Source: Pyropia yezoensis (lineage: Eukaryota; Rhodophyta; Bangiophyceae; Bangiales; Bangiaceae). From it: a DNA stretch of 64,000 nt. The position numbers and the translations under genes are program-made. The number at the start of each line of letters is the position of its first letter. Position 1 is the stretch's first letter. The stretch spans positions 3,718,882 through 3,782,881 of the forward strand of contig CM020618.1 in the NCBI GenBank assembly GCA_009829735.1. Reading direction: 5' to 3'. Shown in pieces: positions 40,980 to 49,843 of this stretch. The notes below the pieces were generated by a model that worked only from the letters and a program-made list of their open reading frames with translations, was not told the DNA's origin and made no database searches.

Positions 40980-41560
40980 TCATGGCAGGATGACGCCGCA
41001 GCATCGCCCAGCAGCTCGTCCCAGCACGCAGAGGAGGAGCCTCCACCCAAAGACAGCGAGAGGGGGATGCAGGACAGCTAGGTGGATGGGGGGCGGGCAC
41101 AGACCGCAGCGTGCCGCGCCCGCTCGCCCAAGGCCGCAGAGGACGAGGAACCACCCACGGACAGCAAGAAGGGGATGCCGGACAGCTAGTGGGGGGGGGC
41201 GGGCACAGATCGCAGCGCGCCGCGGCCGCTCACCCAAGGCCACACGACGAGCCACCACCCACAGACAGCGAGAGGGGGATGCCGGACAGCTAGGTGGATG
41301 GGGGGCGGGCACAGACCGCAGCGCGCCGCGCCCGCTCGCCCAAGGCCACACGACGAGCCGCCACCCACAGACAGCGCGAGGGGGATGCCGGACAGCTAGG
41401 TGGATGGGGGGCGGGCACAGACCGCAGCGCGCCGCGGCCGCTCGCCCAAGGCCACACGACGAGCCACCACCCACAGACAGCGAGAAGGGGATGCCGGACA
41501 GCTAGTGAGGGAGGGCGGATACAGATCGCACCTCGTCGCGCCCTGCCGGACGTGGAGAAG
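40980..41560. repeat. 106-bp tandem repeats
   Basis: About five units, marked by gacagctag at 41073, 41181, 41285, 41391 and 41497 (spacings 104-108 bp). They are GC-rich and contain agaccgcagcgcgccgc. They lie inside the 13.2-kb element, between the transposase start and the right end. Open frames across them on both strands are repeat artefacts. Confidence 0.85.
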
Positions 41561-41850
41561 AGTGAACAGGTGTTGGCGGAGGGGGGGGTATGCGGATCGC
41601 ACGCGGCCTGGAAGGGCACGTCCGCGACCAAGACCGGCGTGCACGCAAACAAGACCAAGGCGATGTGCGCGGCGCAGTGGCCGCGTGCGACGGCAAGTCG
41701 CTGGACCCCCCCCGTCGAGGTACCGAAAATAACCCCAATCATGTGCATGAGTGACCACGTGTGTGGAAGCTGCTGTCAGCATGCCACGTGCACGCCGACC
41801 CGCAATCTCCACCTGATCTCCCCTAATTACCGTTAGTCACCCTTAACCCG

Positions 41851-41913
41851 GAATCGTACCCTCTTAGTCCAGAATCGTACCCTCTTAACCCAGAATCGTA
41901 CCCTGCTATTATC
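41851..41913 (-). repeat. Right terminal inverted repeat with 21-bp subterminal repeats
   Basis: The terminal 19 bp (41895-41913) are the reverse complement of the left end. gaatcgtaccct recurs at 41851, 41872 and 41893, a 21-bp period. The gggtacgat core is thus present three times at this end and in two orientations at the left end, as expected for transposase-binding sites. Confidence 0.7.
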
Positions 41914-41930
41914 GGGACTCACACGTGGCG

Positions 41931-42024
41931 CCACCCGACGACCACCCGACGACCACCCGACGACCACCCGACGACCACCCGACGACCACCCGACGACCAC
42001 CCGACGACCACCCGACGACCACCA
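41931..42024. repeat. 11-bp microsatellite-like tandem array
   Basis: About eight copies of ccacccgacga in a row, degenerating at the right edge. The array starts four bases beyond the CACGTG next to the right end of the 13.2-kb element. Confidence 0.9.
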
Positions 42025-42154
42025 GACGACACTCGACGACCACTTGGCCAATTTAAGTACTTACACACAGTTGGACTGGCCTGCCGTCATTCGAGAGGCA
42101 TGCTCTCGAGACGGTTGCCCGCGGCGGCGCGCCCCACCCACGGCAGTGGCAGTG

Positions 42155-42181
42155 AGGCCTGTTCGCAGACCGCGTTCGCAG
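42155..42181 (+). repeat. Left arm of 27-bp inverted repeat
   Basis: 27 bp beginning aggcctgttcgcagaccgc, containing two ttcgcag motifs. Its exact reverse complement is at 43013-43039. The pair could be ends of a small (about 0.9-kb) non-autonomous DNA element or two copies of one repeat in opposite orientation. Confidence 0.55.
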
Positions 42182-42486
42182 GTCACACGCAGCGCGTCCC
42201 CGCGGCCCGGGGCTGCCAAAGGATGAGCGCGGGCACAACCGCACGACAAGTAACTACACAGCCGAGGAAGATAAATGTAATAAATGCGTGTCGATTTAGC
42301 CTCGACCTTGGTGGGCCATTTACAAACACTCCTACCCGATGACGATGACAGTGGTCTCCTCCGCGACAGACGCGCGGCCATGTACCCCCCGGCCTGGCAG
42401 ACTGCCGCTACAGCGCACGCCATCACCGTAGCGGCCACCATGTATAGTAGGCGCGGGTTGTTTGCTTCTCCTCCCCCTGATGTATT

Positions 42487-42601
42487 GTGCGTCCCGTAAA
42501 AAGTGGACGTGCACAGGTCGTGCAGTGTGGGTTTGATTGGTCCAGTGGCCGATATTTGACATGACCACGACACGTGCACGTCCACTTTTTACGGGACGCA
42601 C
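42487..42601. mobile_element. 115-bp hairpin MITE
   Basis: A perfect 28-bp inverted repeat (42487-42514 and 42574-42601, starting gtgcgtcccgtaaaaagtgg) surrounds a 59-bp loop. If two more bases are counted at each end, the element is flanked by TA on both sides, as mariner-type MITEs are. It is too short to code for anything. Confidence 0.75.
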
Positions 42602-43012
42602 TATAAAAATCCCTATTACTGTTGAGGATGTGCAGGCCCGCTACGGTGCCAACTTCGCCCGCGCAATGCGGATGCCGGCAGACGCTGTCGAGAGCTTGGT
42701 GGCTGTGGGAGGGGCAGCGGAACGAACGTGGCTCGTGGGGAGGAGGCGGAAAGTGTTTGCCGGAAGGGCAACAACGGACGCCGGCGTCGAGCGGTGTGGA
42801 CATACAAAAAATGACCTCTGATCGAGAACAAGTTGCGTGACACCAGAAGAATTTCACTGGCTCAAATATTGCTCCTTCGCATTAAGTCTTTCGGGGAGCG
42901 ATGCGGCGCAGCCTCTCAACGTACGCGGCGGCGCCGCGCGAGCCGCGCTGCACCGCGGGGCCCCGCCGCGTGCCGCCAGCCAATGGGAGTGTCGCATCCC
43001 GGGCTGCAGCAT

Positions 43013-43039
43013 CTGCGAACGCGGTCTGCGAACAGGCCT
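43013..43039 (-). repeat. Right arm of 27-bp inverted repeat
   Basis: The exact reverse complement of 42155-42181. The flanks diverge quickly on both sides, and no target duplication is evident. Confidence 0.55.
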
Positions 43040-43148
43040 GACCATTGCCACCTACGATCGGCGATCGGGCAGGGTGCTGGTTATCTGAGTTGCTTGGTCG
43101 GGCGTCGGTCGGCAAGGACTGGTGGCCCCGCCCTCCTCCCCCCCCGTC

Positions 43149-43150
<2 letters not shown>

Positions 43151-43188
<38 letters not shown>
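43151..43188. repeat. Poly-C run of 38 bases
   Basis: An uninterrupted C homopolymer in a C-rich stretch. Length may be affected by sequencing. It lies about 110 bp beyond the stop of the minus-strand membrane-protein gene. Confidence 0.9.
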
Positions 43189-43189
<1 letters not shown>

Positions 43190-43296
43190 CCGAGCCCTCA
43201 TGTGGGTCCCCTCTGAGGGGCACCCGCCGAGGCATACGGCGATGGACGTGGTGGAGACAGAAGCGGCAACGGCAACTCCCTGGCGGGCATTCCTCG

Positions 43297-45640
43297 TCAG
43301 TTTGCGGGAGCCGTCGCGCCGGTCTCAGCATCGACGTCAACCGCCACAGCAGCGCTATCCCAGACGTCTGGCGGCGCCCACGTGCTTCCAACGATGTCTG
43401 ATGCATTGGAGTGGTGGCTTCGGCGCCGGCGGGAGCGGAGGCGTCGCCGAGGTCGGCGAAGCTTACCGTCAGCCCCATCTCCTCCTCCATCATTGTCAGG
43501 TGCCGTGTCGGGCGACCTCACTCCGCTCCCCATCTGGTCTGCCCTATCAGTCTGCACCCCTCCCCCCTTGTTGCCGAGCAGTGACAGCAGCGCTGGGTAG
43601 ACCAGAGCCAGGGCCACCGCAAACGCCGTTGGTATGCCCACCGCCAGCGCCAGCGGCGCCGCCAGTTGCGTCGCCTGCACTTGAGGTTGATTCCGCCCGC
43701 ACATGCCCTTGAGCAAGTCCCCACCCTGCTTCAGTACCGACCGCACTCGCATTTCCAGCCGTAGGTCACGGTCAATGTAGCCCGCAAATCGGCGCAGCGC
43801 ATCCCCGGCAGGCGTGCGCGACGCGGGGCCCGCATTGACGCCCGCGGCGGAAAGCATCCACCCTGCGTTCAAGTCGTTCTCCACCTCGGCGGTGGTGGCA
43901 ACCTCGAGTTGCTTACAAAGCTGCGGCTTCTCGGCAAAGGCGCCGGCGGCAATCGAAGCAAACGTTACCAGGTAATCTGCGGTTGCACCCGTGCCCTGAC
44001 ACTTGGTCCGGTTGTTTGCGACACCGTGGACGACATGGACAAAGCTGTCCGAGACGGTTGGAGCATTGATCCAGTAGGGGTCAGCCGCAATGGAGGCCCC
44101 GCCGTCCGTCTGGTTGCGAGCCTCGGCCATGACGGCGGCAAATGACCTGGCGAGCGCCGACGACCCCAATACCGAAAAACTGCAGACTTCGGCATCGCTT
44201 CGGTCAGCGACTCTCTTGGATAGCGGAGGGTGCTGGTGCTGAACGATGATAGCGGCCTCGTAGTAGAGAAGTCCGACGGCAAGAAGACACAAGTGAGCTG
44301 CTCGAAGGGCTCTACGCGCTGGCTCAAATGCCATTGCCGTAGGAGACTGGAAGCCCGGTGGAACACCGCCCGTCGTGTTGTGGATGCTGCACGTCCACAA
44401 GAGATGACGAACGCTTGTCCAGCAGCAGAGTGGTGCCATGTCACAAAGAGATAAAGAGAATGGAATAGCCCCAGAACGTTCACAAGTATTGTTAGCATAC
44501 TCTTCTGCAACCGGCGGCGCCCACCGCCGCCCAAACCCGCTGGCTATCAACGTACGTTAGCGCGCGGTCAGCATCCACACACCCATCCCTCCAGCGTCGC
44601 ACCCTCTCCTCGCAGACGTACATATTCAAAAGGTACATTGCTACCAGGCGGAGCAGTCGACCACGGCGCACTTCCCGATTCTTCTTCCAAGCTGGCCCCC
44701 ACAGCGGCTCTGGGCGAGCTACCGACAGCACCAACGTAACCGCCAACAGAGCAGAGACGGCGCGCAGCAGCAGCAGCCACGCGGGCTGGGTGAAGGGAAA
44801 CCACGCATTGGCCAAGTCCAGCTGGACGCTGGAGTCGGTGCCAGCGCGCCGAACAATCACCATCTCCTCCTACTCAGAGAATCCAGCAGGGCCGTGTGGC
44901 GGGGAGCGGGGGGGTGCGAGAGCAAAGCCGCGAGTGCGTCACGATGTCAGAAAAGCTGCACGGAGAATCGCCAGAGCAGAACTGCCTACGCTCCCTCCCT
45001 TGCTCCCCTCTTCCAGTCCCAGAAGGTCTTCTCACGTCACGCATCCATCCCAGAACTCTCTTGATCACGAGCGTTCACGTACCCGAAAGATTGGCTCCAG
45101 CCACCGCCCTACAGAGGCCCTCTCAGGCGTGAAGAGCAGAGCCCCGTGGACTCCCAGAACCAAGCCGTACGCTCGGTGGCTCGTGTCAGTCCCCGAGGCG
45201 TCGATGAATTCAACGACCTGGTTGAAAGAGCACTCGTCGGGTTTGCCCGCAAAGACGCACATGTGGTCTGGCTCGGGCGCAGCCGTCATGCGGTCGGTGA
45301 GGGACACGACCTTTAGGATGGAAAAGCTGCTCCCCGCCACGCCGTACGCGCTGTGGTCAGCACACCGATGCGGCCGCCGACGTGCGGCGTCGACCGACGC
45401 GTTGACAAGCGGGTCAACCGCAATAAACGGCTTTTCCGACAGGTAGAGCCAGCACACCGTCTCGCCGGTGCGGCAAACGTCAAAAGCGGGCTCGTTGGGG
45501 TAACGGAGGGCGGAAACACAGTCACCGGATGCGGGGCTTGGGCGGCCCACCGCCGACGCCACAGCGGCAACGAGCAGGAGCATGAACCGTCGGCGGGCAG
45601 GACGCCTGTGGAGCATGGTTGGACGCGCACGGGGAGCCAT
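43297..45640 (-). CDS. Three-exon multi-pass membrane protein, unknown family
   Basis: Proposed exons (minus strand) are 45640-45083, 44869-44552 and 44346-43297, each a multiple of three, giving 641 residues. Exon 1 ends CGG/GTACGT, exon 2 begins after ctgagtag, and the second intron runs GTTGAT to cttccag. The start at 45640 is followed by another ATG at 45616. A signal peptide (RFMLLLVAAVASAVG) precedes a Cys-containing luminal or extracellular domain (CRTGETVCWLYLSEKPFIAV, FAGKPDECSFNQVVEFIDAS). Membrane segments follow (WLLLLRAVSALLAVTLVLSV, LLRLVAMYLLNMYV, LCLLAVGLLYYEAAIIV). A long loop with Asn sites comes next, then a last helix (LALAVGIPTAFAVALALVYP) and an Arg-rich tail. I recognise no family; the exon model is inferred from splice signals. 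Confidence 0.5.
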
Positions 45641-48230
45641 CCTGCGTCCGCAGCCGATGCCTTTCATGGCGCACAAGGGGTATGGCAGGCGGCTGTTCGG
45701 GGGAACCCCACAGGTTGCCACATGGTTCTCTCATAGACTAATGGGCGCTTCCCCTTGTCTGCCCAGGCAACGACGATTTGAGGCACCCCCCGACGAAAGA
45801 GCCTACGCCACGCAACGGCCGAGAGCTTTTGCAGGACTTTGAGGGCGTGCCGCCCAGTGACAAGGACTCCGTCACCGTGCGGAGAGATCTTTGCCGTCTC
45901 GCGAGTGGGGTGTGAGGCCACATATTTAGTAGGGCTACCCGCCCCACCCCCTCTTTTCTGCAGACGCGCGACCGGCGCCTCGTCGACGGTGGTTGTGGCT
46001 GCGTTCCCGGTGCCCGCCCTCCGCACGCGGCGGCCGTCGCATTGCGATCCGCGTCCGCGCCACCCGTCGCTGCCGCTAAATACCAACGCGCCACACGCAC
46101 GCCCGCACCATGCACCGGTGGGCCGTCAGCGGCCGTGTCGCCGCCACCACCACCGTCGCCGCTGCCGCCGTTGCCGCTGCCGCTGGCAGTGTCTGGGGCG
46201 ATGCGGCCGCAAATGCGCCAGCCTGTGAACTACTTGAAGCTACATACCTACAAACCTACCATGAGATTCCTAAGCATGTGCTTACAAAACCCATAAGCCA
46301 GGTCAGGCGCTTTTGTGTCACCACACAGCCATCAGCGGCGACGACCCCCCCCCTTCAACAAACACCCGCCAATGACCCCTCTCTCCCCCCCTCTGTCCGT
46401 CTGCCCTAGCCACTGCGCCCTGTGGGGAGGGGGGGCGGGGGGCTCGTCAGCACGGGCGGGGGTCCAGGGGAGGCAGGGGAGGGGAGGGGGGCCTGGGCAG
46501 CGACACTGTCTCGCTGGGTCCTGAGCTGCCCGAGGTCGAGGCACCAGCTGGGCGTCGGGTGCTGCGCTCGGTTGCGCTGGCCGGGCGCGCGGCCGCGCGT
46601 TCGCGTTTGAGCCACACCCCCCAGATTCCCCTCTCCTTCCTCCGCAATCCCCCTCCTCTCGTGCCGCGCCGACGTGTGCCCCCTACAACACGACGCATCC
46701 GACTGTTCTGCCGGCGGTCTCCTGACGCTCGGGAAAAGTGGTGGGGGACGGGACAGCGGGAGGGGCAACGAAGCCAGGGGAGCAAAGGAGGGGAGGGGTC
46801 TGAACGTTTCAGCTCTGATCCGAAAGGGGCATCCATGGTGGCGGCGGTGGGGGGCGGCTCCTCGTGCAGTGGCGGAGGCGTCTTCCTCTGCCAGTGAATG
46901 CCGCGTGACGGCGACGCACTTGGCCATCCTCTGCGGGGGGCGCGCGGTCCTGATTGTGTGGCTGAAAAGACTTCACGGGGGCGCTTGAACATGGTCGAGG
47001 TTGGACAGCTCTCCACACCTACATCGTGAAGTACCTTGGCTTCCTTAATGAGAAGAGCGATAGCTGCGGCTGGGGAAGCTTGCGTTCATCGCCGAGGCAC
47101 ACCCGCTGTCTCAGACAGGAAGGGTCGTGCCGCCGCTCTTGTCCCCAACGGCCAACGCGATTGCCAAGTGGGCTGACGCATGGGCGTCGCTGCCGGGATT
47201 GGCGGCGGCAACGGAGACGGCAATGGTGGTGAGGAGAGGGGCAAAAAAGGAACTGGCTCGGGCGAGCCAGGCAGGCGCTCCAAGAGAGGGACACCTGCGC
47301 CCGTCGCCAGCGGCGCCCGCTGAACGGATGCTGGATGTGGGCTCGCGGCATGGGCGGTTCTGGGACAGCCCACCCTTCCACGTCGTGTCCTCTGCCCCAC
47401 GGCCAGGGGCGCCACTGCAGACGGGACGAGGAGCTGCGGGATCACCGTGGGGGCGGCGCCGCTGCCGCTACCACTTTCGCCCTTGGGGCGACGGTGGCAG
47501 CGGTGCCGCCCCGTGGCGAAGGCGAGGGGCGTGGGGTTCAGACGGGGCGAACCCGGCAGGCCGGGGCGTGCACCTGCTGCGCGAAGCGTTTGAGCTGCAC
47601 CCTTGCTGCGTGGCCGCTGCGGGCCGTGGGGGTGGGGGTGGGGTTGACGGCAGCGGCAGCAGCGGAGACAGTACAGTGGATGGTCGTGGTGGCGGTGGTG
47701 GCGTCGGTGAGGGGATGCCGGCAAGTTGCCAACACCAAACATCCGCCTCGAACAGGTCACAGGAAGGGGAAAAAGAAAAATCCATTGGAAGAGAGGCAGA
47801 AACAAGAAAGTCTTGCACACAAGAAGAAATAGCCTCAACATAAATTTATTTTTCTGCTGCTTGCAGACTGCTCACCTTGCATTTCTGATCTGGCCGTGGG
47901 AGTCAGAATGTGTGGGCCAGGCTGCTCCTCGACCTCTTCCAGTCGTGCAACGCGAGCCCTGCATATGGCAAGTGTTCCATTGGACATGGTGCGTCTCGGC
48001 CGAGGAGGCTGCCTGCGACCTGCATCTCTCTTGCTACCTGCCCGCCCCCTGCGCCTACTCTAACCCGGCGTCTCAGCGTCCCTTCCCTGTTCCCCCGCTC
48101 GCACCCTGTTGCTACCCAGCGCGCTTTTCCTTTTTCCCCCATTTTTACAGTTGCTCCTCGCTTGTGCCCTCACTGTGGGTCACCGTCCTCGCCGGTCCTC
48201 TCCTCGCTGCCCCCCTCACGGTGGGTCACC
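45641..48230. other. Intergenic: divergent promoters and GC-rich low complexity
   Basis: Between two divergently transcribed genes. Long open frames occur on both strands (46400-47850) but are Arg/Pro/Gly-rich, mutually overlapping and without motifs. I take them as products of high GC. The last about 250 bp before 48231 are C/T-rich (leader-like: repeated ctcctcgc, gtgggtcaccat twice), consistent with a promoter or 5' leader of the next gene. Confidence 0.4.
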
Positions 48231-49211
48231 ATGACGGCGGTTTTGGACTCCCGCTACTTGGCCTTCACCGCCCTCTTATCAGTGGGTTACCAGCTGATCT
48301 TTTTTGCTGTCACGGCCACCTTCCGGTTTGACAAGCTGACCGACTTTGCCGGAGGCACAGGCTTCATCGTCAATGCCCTCGTGACGATGGTCGTGTCGGG
48401 CGGCTATCACCCACGTCAGGTTGTTTTGTCCGCGCTACAGATTGCCTGGGGTCTCCGGCTCGCCCTTTTCCTCCTCTTTCGCATTTTGAAGTGGGGAGAA
48501 GACAAGAGATTTGACGACACCCGGGACTCCATCCCTAAGCTTGTGGTCTTCTGGAGCCTTCAGGCTCTGTGGGTCTTTACCGTCTCCCTTCCCGTGACAC
48601 TCATCAATGCTGATGCGCGTGGCTTGGCGGGCTCCATTGGCCTGGGCGCGGCTGATTACGTGGGCTGGGCATTGTTTGCGGCGGGCCTGGCCCTGGAGGC
48701 TGTGGCGGACCAGCAGAAGCTGACGTTCAAGTCTGCCCCCGACGCGAAAGCGTGGTGCGACGTGGGCGTTTGGCGGTGGTCGCGGCACCCCAACTACTTT
48801 GGCGAGTGGCTGGTCTGGTGGGGGGTGTTCATCTCGGCCTGTCGCCAGCTGCGGGGCGGTGAGTACGCGGCGGTTGTGTCGCCGCTCTTCATCATGGCGC
48901 TGCTGCTTGGGCTGTCGGGCATGCCCATCCAGGAGAAGGGGTGGAACAAGAAGTATGGGCGCATGCCTGGCTTTGACGATTGGAAGCGCACGACGAGCCC
49001 AGTCGTGCCGCTGCCGCCGGCCGTTTATGGCGCACTGCCAAGGGTGGTCAAGACGGTCTTTCTCTTTGAGTGGCCTATCTACGCGGCCGGCTTGGGTGAC
49101 GATGCTGGTGGCAGTGACAACGCGGACGGGAGGGAAAAGACGCAGGTAAGCGGCAGCGATGAGAGGCATGATCCACCTGGGGGCCATGGTGCTGCGGAGG
49201 AGTCTGTATGA
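48231..49211 (+). CDS. DUF1295 / steroid 5-alpha-reductase-like membrane protein
   Basis: 326 residues from the ATG at 48231 (gtcaccATGa), the first Met before the first hydrophobic helix. The frame is open further upstream but without conserved features. About six membrane helices are visible (YLAFTALLSVGYQLIFFAVT, FIVNALVTMVV, AADYVGWALFAAGLALEAVA). The family signature SRHPNYFGEWLVWWGVF is near residue 186, and PIQEKGWNKKYG and MPGFDDWKRTT follow. These match the C-terminal NADPH-binding part of the isoprenylcysteine-methyltransferase/steroid-reductase superfamily, specifically the DUF1295 group. Members are thought to be membrane reductases or methyltransferase relatives, with substrates mostly unknown. 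The acidic, low-complexity tail after residue 285 is specific to this protein. No intron is seen. Confidence 0.85.
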   Translation: MTAVLDSRYLAFTALLSVGYQLIFFAVTATFRFDKLTDFAGGTGFIVNALVTMVVSGGYHPRQVVLSALQIAWGLRLALFLLFRILKWGEDKRFDDTRDSIPKLVVFWSLQALWVFTVSLPVTLINADARGLAGSIGLGAADYVGWALFAAGLALEAVADQQKLTFKSAPDAKAWCDVGVWRWSRHPNYFGEWLVWWGVFISACRQLRGGEYAAVVSPLFIMALLLGLSGMPIQEKGWNKKYGRMPGFDDWKRTTSPVVPLPPAVYGALPRVVKTVFLFEWPIYAAGLGDDAGGSDNADGREKTQVSGSDERHDPPGGHGAAEESV

Positions 49212-49843
49212 GCCGAGTGGATGCGGTGACCGGATTGCAATCGCCGGCGTTTTCCCAATGTATATGTACATACATGCATGGCTATGAGGGTCGGCGAGCA
49301 ACCCGTTCCGAGTTGGTCACCCAAGACGCGTGTGCTGACGCGACCCGTCCGTAGCTTCTTGCGTCCCGCCCTGGTTTGCGGGCCTCTGCGTGACGGCCCA
49401 GTAAAGTGAGGAAAGGCCGTCAGAGACGAAGTTGGCCACGTCGGCTATCACAGCTTGTTCGCCCTCCACTTGGTTCTGTGGGTCTGTGTCGCGTGGCGAG
49501 GCGACGGCAAGTGGAAGCAATATAGATAGAATTGAATCCGCATCGGCCCACCGTTGACGCACGATTCCGCGCGCCCAGTCCATGCCATTACACCAGTGGA
49601 GTCTCAGGCACCTCCGCACAACGCCTCCCGCGGCGTCCTTGATACTAAATTCACCGCCGTCGACTCAAGTAGGTTGTTCGCGCGGCATCTATGCCTGGAG
49701 TCCTCTTCACCAACCACACCCCGTCCTCATCACCCGTGCCCCCCACCCATCCTTGGGCCGACATCCTCCCTCCCTGTCGTCCTCTACCCTTGTGGTGTGC
49801 TCTGCCGTCGCTCTCCCTTCCTCCTGGCGCTCATCTCCCGGCC
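49212..49843. other. Intergenic; one small unassigned minus-strand ORF
   Basis: 632 bp between two plus-strand genes. A minus-strand 100-codon frame (49317-49619) has natural composition (EGEQAVIADVANFVSDGLSS) but no motif. It may be chance. The last 150 bp before 49844 are C/T-rich, as expected of a leader. Confidence 0.35.

Larger units (their letters stand above)
28748..41913. mobile_element. 13.2-kb DNA transposon with KDZ-like transposase, PIF1-like helicase, ubiquitin
   Basis: The 19-bp sequence gataatagcagggtacgat at 28748-28766 recurs as its exact reverse complement at 41895-41913. CACGTG lies 7-8 bp outside each copy (28735-28740, 41922-41927). Two more CACGTG sites sit inside each end at matching depths: 28881 and 28908 on the left, 41785 and 41756 on the right. 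Between the ends lie a three-exon plus-strand gene and, on the minus strand, a PIF1-like helicase, unassigned exons, a ubiquitin-bearing frame and a transposase with cysteine clusters. I therefore read the interval as one mobile element. A target duplication is not certain; the flanking CACGTG copies could be one (6 bp, palindromic). Coding damage in helicase and transposase suggests this copy cannot move itself. Confidence 0.6.

Noticed and set aside
40936-41836. Frames of 150-190 codons on both strands
   Set aside because: They run through the 106-bp tandem array, and their periodic residues simply repeat the DNA period.
28748-41913. Polinton or giant-virus origin of the 13.2-kb element
   Set aside because: No DNA polymerase B, capsid, packaging ATPase or retroviral-type integrase could be recognised; the transposase is of a cut-and-paste type.
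42537-42821. 94-codon plus-strand frame beginning in the hairpin MITE
   Set aside because: Its start lies in the MITE and it has no recognisable domain. The nearby ctataaaaat is a possible TATA box, but one match is not enough.
46406-47850. Several overlapping frames of 150-250 codons on both strands
   Set aside because: They overlap one another, are low complexity and show no motif; I take them as GC-driven.
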